From Amphritea atlantica (GTDB taxonomy: Bacteria; Pseudomonadota; Gammaproteobacteria; Pseudomonadales; Balneatricaceae): 64,000 bases of DNA. The notes under the pieces were generated by a model, which saw nothing but the letters and a program-made list of their open reading frames with translations, did not search any database and had not been told where the DNA came from. Location: positions 1,355,001 to 1,419,000 of the forward strand of contig CP073344.1 in assembly GCA_024397875.1 (NCBI GenBank), in the 5' to 3' direction. The translations under genes and the position numbers were made by a program. Within the stretch, counting starts at the first letter, position 1, and each line of letters starts with the position of its first letter. This document shows, one piece after another, positions 26,120 through 34,690 of this stretch.

Positions 26120-27190
26120 GTGACAGAGACACTTCAACGAAAAATAATCCATTGCGACTGTGATTGCTTCTTTGCTGCAGTCGAGATGCGGGATGACCCC
26201 TCGCTCAGAGACATACCGCTGGCCATTGGTGGCTCCTCTGATCGCCGTGGGGTGATCTCTACCTGTAACTATTCGGCGCGAAAATTTGGTATCCACTCCG
26301 CCATGGCGACGGCTCAGGCGCTTAAACTGTGTCCGGGCCTGAAAGTGATTCCGGGGAATATGGAAAAGTATCGCCAGGCTTCGGCTGCCATTATGGCGAT
26401 CTATGAGGACTATACTGATCAAATTGAGCCACTGTCGCTGGATGAAGCCTATCTTGATGTGACCGGCACCACGATAAAGGGCGGCAGTGCCACCCTGATC
26501 GCAGAGGAGATTCGACAGCGGGTTAAGCAGACGGTTGGCATCACTATCTCGGCAGGGGTCGCGCCGAATAAGTTTATTGCTAAAATCGCCAGCGACTGGA
26601 ATAAACCCGACGGCCTGTGTGTGATCACTCCGGATCAGCTGGAGTCGTTTGTACTGCAGTTGCCGGTCAGTAAAATCTACGGTGTCGGCAAGGTTACCAC
26701 GGCGAAGCTGCATCAGATGGGGATTGATACCTGTGCCGATCTGCGGACGTTTAGTATGGCACAGCTGGTAGACCGCTTTGGCCGTTTTGGTAAGCGGCTC
26801 TATGAGCTGAGCAGGGGAGAGGATGATCGGCCGGTCAGAACCAGCAGGGAGCGTAAATCGATCAGCGTGGAGCACACTTTCCCGGCGGATCTGCCGGATC
26901 TGGCAAGTTGTCTGGAGCAACTGCCGACTATGCTGAGTGAACTTGAGTCGCGTTTTTTGAAATATACGGATCAGCGGGAGATAGCCGGAGGTGTGATTAA
27001 GCTGAAGTTTTCAGACTTTAGTCAGACAACGGTGGAGCAGAGTGGGACGGAGTGTCCATTGGCGCTTTACCAGCACCTGTGTCGGGAAGCCTGGGAGCGG
27101 GGCAAGAAAACAGTACGGTTGATTGGTGTTGGTTATCGGCTCAAACCAAAGAACCAGCAGATGGCGGTACAGTTAAAGCTACTTGAATGA
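26120..27190 (+). CDS. dinB: DNA polymerase IV
   Basis: 356 residues, GTG start. Y-family translesion polymerase: IIHCDCDCFFAAVEMRDDP (metal-binding Asp13 and steric-gate region), PLSLDEAYLDVTG with the catalytic Asp-Glu pair, VAPNKFIAKIASDWNKPDG, helix-hairpin-helix in VSKIYGVGKVTTAKLHQMG, and a little-finger domain. The extreme C-terminus shows no clear beta-clamp motif (AVQLKLLE, with QLKL the nearest). Under LexA control from the box at 26045. The long minus-strand reading frame opposite it is a shadow. Confidence 0.95.
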   Translation: MTETLQRKIIHCDCDCFFAAVEMRDDPSLRDIPLAIGGSSDRRGVISTCNYSARKFGIHSAMATAQALKLCPGLKVIPGNMEKYRQASAAIMAIYEDYTDQIEPLSLDEAYLDVTGTTIKGGSATLIAEEIRQRVKQTVGITISAGVAPNKFIAKIASDWNKPDGLCVITPDQLESFVLQLPVSKIYGVGKVTTAKLHQMGIDTCADLRTFSMAQLVDRFGRFGKRLYELSRGEDDRPVRTSRERKSISVEHTFPADLPDLASCLEQLPTMLSELESRFLKYTDQREIAGGVIKLKFSDFSQTTVEQSGTECPLALYQHLCREAWERGKKTVRLIGVGYRLKPKNQQMAVQLKLLE

Positions 27191-27217
27191 TTTAACCGGC
27201 GGGGGATAAGGTTTCTG

Positions 27218-27835
27218 ATGGACAATACTGATAAAGCAAACCCCGCCGCAACGGGTGTTGATACCGCAGCCTTTATACGGCGTATCGATCAGCTGCGTCC
27301 CGATCCGGATTATCGCGACGACTCTCATGGTCTCCATTGCTGCCGTCTGGCGCTGGATGCGCTGGAGCAGGGAAATTACGGCGTTGCCGCGATTCTGACT
27401 GATCCGCAGGGGGAGGTGGTGGCGCAGTCAGAGAACCGGGTTTTCAGCTCAGGCCGTAATGACAGGGGTCAGAGTGAGCGGGCCTACCACAGCAGTGCTC
27501 ATGCTGAGATGTTGCTGATTGATCAGTTAGAAGAACAGCAGATACCTTATCCGCCTGAGCAGCTGACAATGCTGGTTACTCTGGAGCCCTGTCCGATGTG
27601 TCTGGCGCGTCTGCTGTTATCCGGAATCGGTTCAGTTCGATATATTGCCCGTGACCTCGAAGGAGGGATGCTTAGCCATCTGGATAAGCTGCCGCCGGCC
27701 TGGCGAAACCTGTCCCAGTTACAGAACCATTATCAGGCCCATGTTTCAGAACCTGTCCGCCAGTTGGCCATGGATATCGGCTCAACCAATCTTCCTGCGT
27801 TGAGGGCTAAACTGCTAAAGCAGATCCGTCCCTGA
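27218..27835 (+). CDS. CMP/dCMP-type nucleoside deaminase family protein
   Basis: 205 residues. Zinc site of the cytidine-deaminase superfamily: HAEMLLIDQLEEQ (His and catalytic Glu) and LVTLEPCPMCLARLLLSG (PCxxC). The 40-residue N-terminal extension and the C-terminus are not typical of TadA or guanine deaminase, so the base or nucleoside substrate is open. It starts 27 bases after dinB with an AAGG RBS and may be cotranscribed with it, hence possibly SOS-linked. Confidence 0.82.
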   Translation: MDNTDKANPAATGVDTAAFIRRIDQLRPDPDYRDDSHGLHCCRLALDALEQGNYGVAAILTDPQGEVVAQSENRVFSSGRNDRGQSERAYHSSAHAEMLLIDQLEEQQIPYPPEQLTMLVTLEPCPMCLARLLLSGIGSVRYIARDLEGGMLSHLDKLPPAWRNLSQLQNHYQAHVSEPVRQLAMDIGSTNLPALRAKLLKQIRP

Positions 27836-27842
27836 CCCTGTT

Positions 27843-27867
27843 TTGTGCGGCTGCACAATGCTATAAT
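27843..27867 (+). promoter_or_regulatory. Inverted repeat and -10 box before the SulP gene
   Basis: TTGTGC-GGCT-GCACAA at 27843-27858 is a perfect 6-base inverted repeat, followed 3 bases later by a consensus TATAAT at 27862-27867. A repressor or activator site overlapping the promoter of the transporter gene is inferred; no good -35 hexamer is seen, which would suit an activated promoter. Confidence 0.45.
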
Positions 27868-27914
27868 CGCGCTTTTTTGTCGCCAGTTCTCTATTTCAGG
27901 AAAAGTGTCCCCGT

Positions 27915-29477
27915 ATGCTGCAATTGATTTATAAGCGTTCTCAAAGCATGAAATCCGACGTGTTGTCCGGTCTGACCGTCGCGCTGGCGCTGGTGCCGGA
28001 GGCTGTAGCCTTTGCCTTTGTCGCCGGGGTTGAGCCTCTGGTCGGTCTTTATGCCGCTTTTATGGTGGGTCTGATTACCGCTACGATTGGTGGTCGCCCA
28101 GGTATGATCTCCGGTGCAACCGGTGCGCTGGCGGTGGTGATGGTCAGCCTGGTGGCACAACATGGTATTGAATATCTGTTTGCCACGGTGGTTCTGATGG
28201 GAATATTTCAGATTCTCGCGGGTACTTTTCGCCTGGGTAAATTTATCCGTATGGTGCCTCACCCGGTGATGCTGGGGTTTGTAAATGGTCTGGCGATTGT
28301 TATTTTTCTGGCGCAGATGAAGCAATTTCAGGTTGCAGATGCCGATGGCGTGCTGGACTGGATGCAGGGGGCGCAGCTGGGAGTCATGCTGGGACTGGTT
28401 GTACTGACGATGGCGATTATCCATTATCTGCCTAAGTTAACGAATGCTGTTCCGTCGACGCTGGTGGCTATTCTGGTGGTGACCGGAATCGTTATCGGTC
28501 TGGATATTGATTCAGCCCGCAGTGTACAGGACGTTCTGATTGATATGACCGGTAATCCTGCTGCAAGCATCGCCGGTGGTCTGCCACAGTTTCATATTCC
28601 GATGGTGGATATCAACCTCGAAACACTGAAGATTATCGTACCTTACGCATTAATTCTGGCAGCGATAGGACTGATTGAATCACTGCTGACACTGACGTTA
28701 ATTGATGAAATCACGGAAACCCGTGGTCGTGGTAATAAAGAGTGTGTGGGGCAGGGAGTTGCTAATGTGGCGACCGGCTTCTTCGGCGGCATGGGTGGCT
28801 GTGCCATGATCGGTCAGAGCATGATTAATATCAGCTCTGGTGGTACCGGTCGGGCGTCAGGTATCTCTGCTGCGCTGTTCCTGTTGCTTTTCATTCTGGT
28901 CGGTTCCAGCTGGATCGAGATGATTCCAGTGGCGGCACTGGTCGGAGTTATGTTTATTGTGGTGATCGGCACCTTCGAATGGGCCAGTATCAACCTGATG
29001 CGTAAGATTCCACCCTCGGATGCCATTGTGGTGGTCACCGTAACGGTGGTGACTGTGCTCACCGATCTGGCGATTGCGGTTATTGTGGGTGTTATTGTGT
29101 CTGCTCTGGTGTTTGCCTGGAAGCATGCCAAGCATATGCGGATTGATACCAGTATTGAGCAGAACGGCTTTCTCAAGGTTTACAGACCCCATGGCCCGCT
29201 ATTCTTTGGCTCAGTACAGGCATTCCGGGATAATTTCACCCCTAAGTTTGATCCTCAGGAGGTGATTATCGATTTTGCTAACTGCCGGGTGATGGATCAT
29301 TCCGGTGTTGAAGTAATCGATTCATTGGTGGAACGATATGAGAAGGCGGGTATTGATATCCATATTCGTCATCTGAGTAATGAGTGTATTCGACTGCTTG
29401 AGAAAGCGGAAAGTGCGGTTGAGATCAACCGGGAAGAAGACCCGGATTATAAAGTGGCTGACGATAAGCTGGCCTGA
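27915..29477 (+). CDS. SulP family anion transporter
   Basis: 520 residues. About 12-14 membrane segments with the SulP N-terminal signature ([51 protein letters not shown]), ending in a cytoplasmic STAS domain ([20 protein letters not shown]). Substrate could be sulfate, bicarbonate or a dicarboxylate; the following TauE gene makes sulfur oxyanions attractive but does not prove it. A hairpin terminator at 29501 separates the two. Confidence 0.88.
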   Translation: MLQLIYKRSQSMKSDVLSGLTVALALVPEAVAFAFVAGVEPLVGLYAAFMVGLITATIGGRPGMISGATGALAVVMVSLVAQHGIEYLFATVVLMGIFQILAGTFRLGKFIRMVPHPVMLGFVNGLAIVIFLAQMKQFQVADADGVLDWMQGAQLGVMLGLVVLTMAIIHYLPKLTNAVPSTLVAILVVTGIVIGLDIDSARSVQDVLIDMTGNPAASIAGGLPQFHIPMVDINLETLKIIVPYALILAAIGLIESLLTLTLIDEITETRGRGNKECVGQGVANVATGFFGGMGGCAMIGQSMINISSGGTGRASGISAALFLLLFILVGSSWIEMIPVAALVGVMFIVVIGTFEWASINLMRKIPPSDAIVVVTVTVVTVLTDLAIAVIVGVIVSALVFAWKHAKHMRIDTSIEQNGFLKVYRPHGPLFFGSVQAFRDNFTPKFDPQEVIIDFANCRVMDHSGVEVIDSLVERYEKAGIDIHIRHLSNECIRLLEKAESAVEINREEDPDYKVADDKLA

Positions 29478-29500
29478 TCTGCTACTTGTTATATCCTGAA

Positions 29501-29528
29501 AAACCGCGACAATAGTCGCGGTTTTTTA
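29501..29528 (+). terminator. Rho-independent terminator after SulP gene
   Basis: AAACCGCGAC (29501-29510) and GTCGCGGTTT (29515-29524) pair perfectly around AATA, followed by a T-run. Confidence 0.93.
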
Positions 29529-29546
29529 TTTTATATGGATTAGGAA

Positions 29547-30347
29547 ATGGATATTACTCTGATTATCGCGTTTATTATGCTGGGAACCGTGGTTGGTTTT
29601 CTCGCGGGCCTGTTAGGCATCGGTGGAGGTCTGGTGATGGTGCCGGTACTGACATCCCTGTTTATCTGGCAGGGTATTCCTCAGGAGCAGGTGGTACATC
29701 TGGCGCTGGGCACCTCCATGGCCTCGATTGTGATTACCTCAATCTCCAGTATGCGTGCCCATCATAAAAAAGGCGGAGTGTTGTGGCCGGTGGTCAGGCT
29801 GATCGCGCCCGGTATTGTTGCCGGTGCTTTTCTGGCGACGTTTCTGGCTTCGGTTCTGAGCTCTGCAACGCTTGGGATATTTTTTGCGTGCTTCCTGGTT
29901 TATGCATCCATTCAGATGTTTATGAATATCAAGCCAAAGCCTTCCCGGAACCTTCCCGGAACTCCGGGTCTGTTTGCCGCGGGTGGTGTGATAGGCAGCA
30001 TCTCGGCACTGGTTTCCATCGGCGGCGGTACTCTGACGGTGCCTTATCTGAGCTGGCACAATATCGATGTTAAGAAAGCGATCGGCACTTCTGCCGCAAT
30101 CGGTTTACCTATCTCCGTTGCAGGGTCACTTGGCTATCTTGTGAATGGCTTATCTGCGGATATGCAGATCGATTATGTGTTTGGTTTTATCTATCTGCCC
30201 GGTGTGGCTCTGATCTCGCTGATGAGCTATTTTATGGCGCCTGTCGGAGCTCATGTTGCTCACCGGCTGCCAGTGCCGGTGCTGAAAAAAGTATTTGCAG
30301 TCTTGTTGTTAGGGTTGGCGATCAAGATGATCAGTTCGGTGATCTGA
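29547..30347 (+). CDS. TauE/SafE family sulfite/sulfonate exporter
   Basis: 266 residues, about eight membrane segments in two repeats. Each repeat carries the family motif: FLAGLLGIGGGLVMVPVLTS and SALVSIGGGTLTVPYLSWHN. Also HLALGTSMASIVITSISSMR and KKAIGTSAAIGLPISVAGSL. Predicted inner-membrane exporter of sulfite, sulfoacetate or similar anions. Separate unit from SulP because of the intervening terminator. Confidence 0.9.
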   Translation: MDITLIIAFIMLGTVVGFLAGLLGIGGGLVMVPVLTSLFIWQGIPQEQVVHLALGTSMASIVITSISSMRAHHKKGGVLWPVVRLIAPGIVAGAFLATFLASVLSSATLGIFFACFLVYASIQMFMNIKPKPSRNLPGTPGLFAAGGVIGSISALVSIGGGTLTVPYLSWHNIDVKKAIGTSAAIGLPISVAGSLGYLVNGLSADMQIDYVFGFIYLPGVALISLMSYFMAPVGAHVAHRLPVPVLKKVFAVLLLGLAIKMISSVI

Positions 30348-30374
30348 AACCGAAGCGATTCATTCCGCAGGCAT

Positions 30375-30638
30375 AAAAAAAGAGCTACAGGTTGTCCCTG
30401 AGCTCTTCTTTTAACTGTTCTTGCTTTTGCCAGCCTGTGTTAAAGCAGGTCAGTACTGTAACCTCTTCGTAATCCCGGAAGAGGCTTCCCATCCATGGAA
30501 ACTTATTGCGAAATACCCGTCAGCGTCCTGCCAGTAGGTAATCTCCTTGTCGCGTTTATACTTCCGTGTCCTCCAGGCTGTTCTTCAAATCCGTGAAGAG
30601 CGTCGATCCAACGGAGGCCAGTATCCTCATGTTGTCGC
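30375..30638 (-). ncRNA. Candidate CsrB/RsmZ-type CsrA-sequestering sRNA
   Basis: The gap between the TauE and HopJ-like genes has no convincing protein. Read on the minus strand it has 11 GGA triplets between 30626 and 30473, plus one in the terminator (about 4 expected by chance). Many are AGGA or ANGGA, and several sit in small hairpin loops: TTCA-CGGATT-TGAA, CCTCTTC-CGGGATTAC-GAAGAGG, and TTTCC-ATGGAT-GGGAA. The RNA would end in a strong terminator (AGCTCTT arm, then seven T on that strand). These are the hallmarks of CsrB/RsmY/RsmZ RNAs, which titrate CsrA/RsmA. About 264 bases. Confidence 0.72.
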
Positions 30639-30644
30639 TGTGTG

Positions 30645-30719
30645 AATATAGGAAAAAGTCTTAATTTAGTCTTAACTGTGCGACTAGAGTGACTGGGCAG
30701 GTGTCTGAAGCAGATGACA
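30645..30719 (-). promoter_or_regulatory. Candidate promoter and GacA/UvrY-like site of the sRNA
   Basis: On the minus strand TATATT (30650-30645) is a -10 box placing the start near 30638. About 70 bases upstream, TGTCTGAAGCAGATGACA at 30702-30719 is a near-palindrome with TGT/ACA ends and 6-base centre, resembling the GacA box (TGTAAG-N6-CTTACA) with 4 of 6 matches in each arm. GacA boxes sit at similar distances upstream of rsmY/rsmZ. The match is partial. Confidence 0.45.
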
Positions 30720-30735
30720 GGCTGTCCGGCCGGTT

Positions 30736-31086
30736 TCAGGTCAGGCTTTTCGCTGTTAATGCGGCTTGTCCGAAGTTGATTCCTGACCAGCCATGCAGCA
30801 TAAAGTTACGGATGTTACCGTGGTCACTACCCTGAGGCTTCTCTAGTACATCCTGACGGTAGAAACGACCAAAGCAGTTAAGGGTCTGTTGTTCTGACAG
30901 CTGATTTATCTGGGCGAAAGCAAAGATTTTACAGGAGCCCTCATTGGTTCCTGCGTCATTGACCAGATCGCCGTTGGTAAAGCGGGTTGGAGTGTAGTCA
31001 TAGTGAGCTGTAATAATGGCCATCGTGTCTTCAAAATCAAAACCACTATTGCTATCAAGTTGCTCAATAAAATGCTGAAGATCCAT
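30736..31086 (-). CDS. HopJ-family protein
   Basis: 116 residues of the HopJ (HopPmaJ) family: FEDTMAIITAHYDYTPTRFT, NGDLVNDAGTNEGSCKIFAF, CFGRFYRQDVL, and DHGNIRNFMLHGWSGINF. The name derives from a Pseudomonas type III effector, but the family is widespread in free-living bacteria, including those without type III secretion. No secretion genes are in the window. Cytoplasmic; function unknown. The sRNA candidate lies downstream on the same strand. Confidence 0.88.
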   Translation of the reverse strand: MDLQHFIEQLDSNSGFDFEDTMAIITAHYDYTPTRFTNGDLVNDAGTNEGSCKIFAFAQINQLSEQQTLNCFGRFYRQDVLEKPQGSDHGNIRNFMLHGWSGINFGQAALTAKSLT

Positions 31087-31144
31087 TCGGTATTCCTGTT
31101 TGTCACTATTTTAAGAGATTTAAAGGTATTGAATAAAAAGAGGG

Positions 31145-32083
31145 TTATTCCTGCTGTTGCAGCAATGCATGCACAAGCTCGGTATTGGGTACCTCGATGT
31201 TGAGCTGGACCGCGCGCTGTATCACGGCACCGCTGATGCCGTTCAGTTCCAGTGGTCGTCCCTTCTCTTTGTCGACCAGCATCGATGTTTTGATGGCGTC
31301 AAAACTGCTGATCAGCTCAAACATCTCATCTACATCCTGCTGACTGAGTGCCACATCATCCGCTTTGGATACTGCGGCGACCTCCTGCATCATGCGGTAT
31401 ACGGTTTTACCGTAGACCGGGTGTGATGTCAGTGTACGGGTGTCCAGTCCGGTTAAAGCGGAAAGCGGATTTACGCCATTATTGATCAGCAGTTTGCGCC
31501 ACAGTTCGTGACGGATATCCGCACTGAGCCGGGCAGGGATACCCGACTGATTCAGTGCCTCTGCAAATGGCTCTAATGCCGCAGGGCTGAAAATCTGCTC
31601 ACTGTTATGGTTTGGCCAGCTACCCATCATCACCTGAGCGGGGCCTGTGGCCTCAATCCTGCCCGGGGCGATGATATGACCACCGATTCTCACTGCCAGT
31701 CCTCCCAGGGTACGAGAGCGCCCCAGCGTCTGTTCGATCAATGGCTCGTTATCGACACCGTTTTGCAGGGATAAAACCGGCACTTCAGCGGCTTTTAGCC
31801 AGGTATTTAGCTGTTGCAGGATCGGGGCGGTGGCGCCCGCTTTGAGTGTCAGCAGAATAAGGTCGAAATCAGCGCACCGGTAATGGTTTTGCAGCGTATC
31901 AATATCGACAGCGTCGACGGCTTGGTTAAAGCTGAGGTCAGGATGCGTCACCTGCAGCCCGTTCTGCTGCAGCGCCTGAAGGTGCTCGCCCCGGGCCAGG
32001 TAGCATACCTGATGGCCCTGAAGCTGAAGTCTGGCGCCGTAATAGCAACCGATTCCACCGGCACCGATGAAAAGAAAACGCAT
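31145..32083 (-). CDS. panE: 2-dehydropantoate 2-reductase
   Basis: 312 residues. NADPH-binding Rossmann motif MRFLFIGAGGIGCYYGARLQ at the N-terminus, LLTLKAGATAPILQQLNTWL, LQNGVDNE, and helical C-terminal domain with ELWRKLLINNGVNPLSALTG (catalytic Lys) and LELNGISGAVIQRA. It reduces ketopantoate to pantoate in pantothenate synthesis. Several panE paralogues occur in proteobacteria, so another 2-oxo acid substrate is possible. Confidence 0.85.
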   Translation of the reverse strand: MRFLFIGAGGIGCYYGARLQLQGHQVCYLARGEHLQALQQNGLQVTHPDLSFNQAVDAVDIDTLQNHYRCADFDLILLTLKAGATAPILQQLNTWLKAAEVPVLSLQNGVDNEPLIEQTLGRSRTLGGLAVRIGGHIIAPGRIEATGPAQVMMGSWPNHNSEQIFSPAALEPFAEALNQSGIPARLSADIRHELWRKLLINNGVNPLSALTGLDTRTLTSHPVYGKTVYRMMQEVAAVSKADDVALSQQDVDEMFELISSFDAIKTSMLVDKEKGRPLELNGISGAVIQRAVQLNIEVPNTELVHALLQQQE

Positions 32084-32193
32084 AGTGCTACCTGCTCATA
32101 TCAGTTTCTGGATGAGGATAGCACTTTACCTGAAAAGGTGACGATTTCCACCCGGGTAGCGGTTGAGAATGGCGAATTTAATCGTGGGAAACG

Positions 32194-33687
32194 TTAACCG
32201 CGGGATATGCCAGGTTTACCGCGAGCCGGACGACGATTGCCTGGCTTTGCGGGGCTGTTTCCGCCGCTGGTGGATCGACCACCACGGTTCGCCGGTTGCT
32301 GGCTGTTGCCTGAGGCGCTGCCTTGTGCGGCTTTAGCCGGTGCCGGTTTCCGCTGAGCGGGTTTGCCTGCAGTTGAAGCGGGCTCCTGACGGTTTCCGCC
32401 GCTGGCGCGGTGGCGCTTGTTTTTACCTGTCGGTTTGTGGCCCCGGGCAACATCAGCCGAGCGCTGCCCATCCTTGTGCTCACTCTGGGGCTTGGCGCGT
32501 TTAGGCTTGTTCGGCTTGCGCTTACGGCTGTTCAGACTGGATTCGGGCAGGTTGTGCAGCGGCTGGAAACCCAGCACCTCTTCCCGGTCAAGTATCCGGC
32601 CAATCAGATGCTCGATATCGGACAGCTGATCAAATTCATCGGCACTGACCAGTGAGATCGCCTGACCGCTGGCACCGGCACGACCGGTACGACCGATCCG
32701 GTGAACATAGTCTTCCGGGACATTGGGCAGATCAAAGTTGACAACCTGTGGCAACTGGTCGATATCCAGACCGCGCGCGGCAATATCGGTCGCTACTAAT
32801 ACCTGTACCTTGCCCTGCTTGAACTCTAACAGTGCTTTGGTGCGGGCGCCCTGACTTTTGTTGCCGTGAATGGCTGCAGCATTCACGCCACCGCTATCCA
32901 GGTGTTTGCATAGCTGGTTTGCGCCCCGTTTAGTGCGGGTAAATACCAGTACCTGATGCCATTGGTGTTCTTCCAGCAGGGCACTGAATAGCGCAGACTT
33001 CTGTTTCTTATCAACCGGGCAGATCCACTGTTTTACTTTAGTGGCAGTGGTGTTGCGTGGAGTGACGGAGATTTCGATCGGGTCGTTGACCAGCCCTTTG
33101 GCCAGGTTGCGGATCGAGTCAGAAAAAGTGGCTGAGAACATCAGGTTCTGGCGCTGTTTAGGCAGCAGGTTGATGATCTTTTTGATGTCGTGGATAAAGC
33201 CCATATCCAGCATCCGGTCCGCTTCATCCAGTACCAGTACTTCAACTTTGTTAAATTTAACCGCGTTCTGATTATAAAGATCCATCAGACGGCCCGGTGT
33301 GGCGATAAGGATATCGACACCTTTGCGCAGCTGCATCATCTGCGGGTTAATGCTGACACCGCCAAAGACGACTGCTGAGCGCAGCGGCAGATGCTTACCA
33401 TAGTCCCTGACGCTTTCAGCAACCTGAGCAGCCAGTTCCCGGGTCGGGGTCAGAATCAGTGCGCGGATCTGATTGCCCTGGGCACGTTCACCACGGCTTA
33501 GCAGTTCCAGAAGAGGCAGAGTAAAACCGGCGGTTTTACCGGTGCCGGTCTGGGCGGCGGCCATCAGATCCTTGCCCTCCAGCACGGCCGGAATCGCCTG
33601 AGCCTGAATCGGGGAAGGGGTCTCGTAACCTTTATCGGTAACGGCATCAAGTATCGGTGCCGACAGGCCCAGATCAGTAAATTTCAT
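32194..33687 (-). CDS. rhlE: DEAD-box RNA helicase RhlE
   Basis: 497 residues. Q motif with [20 protein letters not shown], motif [53 protein letters not shown] and [12 protein letters not shown]. The C-terminal about 120 residues are a basic, Pro/Ala/Arg-rich disordered tail ([16 protein letters not shown]), as expected of RhlE for RNA binding. Roles in ribosome assembly and mRNA turnover. Monocistronic. Confidence 0.92.
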   Translation of the reverse strand: MKFTDLGLSAPILDAVTDKGYETPSPIQAQAIPAVLEGKDLMAAAQTGTGKTAGFTLPLLELLSRGERAQGNQIRALILTPTRELAAQVAESVRDYGKHLPLRSAVVFGGVSINPQMMQLRKGVDILIATPGRLMDLYNQNAVKFNKVEVLVLDEADRMLDMGFIHDIKKIINLLPKQRQNLMFSATFSDSIRNLAKGLVNDPIEISVTPRNTTATKVKQWICPVDKKQKSALFSALLEEHQWHQVLVFTRTKRGANQLCKHLDSGGVNAAAIHGNKSQGARTKALLEFKQGKVQVLVATDIAARGLDIDQLPQVVNFDLPNVPEDYVHRIGRTGRAGASGQAISLVSADEFDQLSDIEHLIGRILDREEVLGFQPLHNLPESSLNSRKRKPNKPKRAKPQSEHKDGQRSADVARGHKPTGKNKRHRASGGNRQEPASTAGKPAQRKPAPAKAAQGSASGNSQQPANRGGRSTSGGNSPAKPGNRRPARGKPGISRG

Positions 33688-33762
33688 GCACTCTCTCTAT
33701 AAACAGGATTGTCAAAATGACGAGCGCGAAGGATACAGGAAAGGCGGATAGAATGGCAGTGA

Positions 33763-34578
33763 TTATGCCTTTGCGATACAACTCAGTTGCCAGACCTCTA
33801 CCGCGCCCTCATTGAGGTTGGCGATAACATTTACGCCCATCTGACGGAAGCTGTCACCGAAAATCTGCAGGGGAGAAACTGATACCGTATTTTTACCGGA
33901 ATGTTCTTTAGAGGCCTGTCGCTGACGCCATTGCAGTGCGGCTTCTGACCAGTTCTCTGCAGTGTTCAGCTCAAAGCCATTCTGTTGCAGAACATCGGTT
34001 AACTGCGCAAAGGTCAGAATATGTGATTGTGTGGCTGATCGTGCCCAGGGTACAGGGTAATGCATCCGTTCCGGGTTGGCTCCCTCGAGTACTTCGTGCA
34101 GCAGTAGCGAACCCTCATTATCCAGTACTCTCAGACACTCCTGCAGACAGCGGTCAGTATGCGGAATATTGAGTAAACTATGCTGGAAGATAATGCAGTC
34201 AAAGCTGTTGCTTGCAAAGGGGAGTTGCTGGGCGTCGCCGGTAATAATAAGCGATGCCGGTAGATGGGTCAGTTGAGTGAGCGCGCTGTTCAGGGCATTA
34301 AATCGGTGGGTGATATCAATGCCGACGATCTCAGCACTGCAGCGGTTGCTGATCATTCGCATCAGTCCACCCGCTCCGCTGCCGATTTCCAGAATGCGCT
34401 TGGGTTGGATCAGATCCAGTTGTTGCAGTAGCTTTTCGGAGGCTTTGATACCGCCGATATGCAGCTGATCTATGGGTGCCAGCTGATAGAGAGTCGGGCC
34501 TTCGGGATAACGTTGCCGAAGTTGCGCCAGCAGGCCGGTTTCTTCCATGTGATCGCTATAGTGCTGATCTATATCCAT
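33763..34578 (-). CDS. Class I SAM-dependent methyltransferase
   Basis: 271 residues. Motif I ILEIGSGAGGLMRMI, motif II AEIVGIDITHRFN, and SFDCIIFQHSLLNIPHTDRC as post-motif II. The opening QHYSDHMEETGLLAQLRQRY and YQLAPIDQLHIGG resemble glycine-betaine-type (sarcosine/dimethylglycine) and ubiquinone-type small-molecule methyltransferases. The acceptor cannot be named. It follows the terminator of the liu operon, so it probably has its own promoter. Confidence 0.8.
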   Translation of the reverse strand: MDIDQHYSDHMEETGLLAQLRQRYPEGPTLYQLAPIDQLHIGGIKASEKLLQQLDLIQPKRILEIGSGAGGLMRMISNRCSAEIVGIDITHRFNALNSALTQLTHLPASLIITGDAQQLPFASNSFDCIIFQHSLLNIPHTDRCLQECLRVLDNEGSLLLHEVLEGANPERMHYPVPWARSATQSHILTFAQLTDVLQQNGFELNTAENWSEAALQWRQRQASKEHSGKNTVSVSPLQIFGDSFRQMGVNVIANLNEGAVEVWQLSCIAKA

Positions 34579-34599
34579 GTTTATTCCAAAGGGTTAAAC

Positions 34600-34663
34600 A
34601 AAAAAGGGCTCAGCTATTTTTTAACCTCAAGCTTATAACCTGAAGTTAACCCGCGCTGAGCCC
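34600..34663 (-). terminator. Terminator at the end of the liu operon
   Basis: GGGCTCAGC (34606-34614) pairs with GCTGAGCCC (34655-34663); the loop holds a second, imperfect TTAAC/GTTAA stem. On the minus strand a run of six T follows. It closes transcription from the acyl-CoA synthetase gene. Confidence 0.9.
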
Positions 34664-34690
34664 CTGTGATTTTAGCGTGTAAACGGCCCG

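Noticed and set aside
25841..26920. 359-codon open frame on the minus strand opposite dinB
   Set aside because: It lies entirely across dinB and the wHTH gene, shows no family motif, and follows from codon bias of the real genes.
30430..30560. Minus-strand HicB-like peptide (DKEITYWQDADGYFA) in the gap after the TauE gene
   Set aside because: The frame has no start, has upstream stops and no partner toxin. GGA-loop hairpins plus a terminator explain the region better as an sRNA. A decayed HicB fragment cannot be fully excluded.
30736..31086. Type III secretion effector on the basis of the HopJ name
   Set aside because: The family is widespread in bacteria without type III secretion, and no secretion genes are present here.
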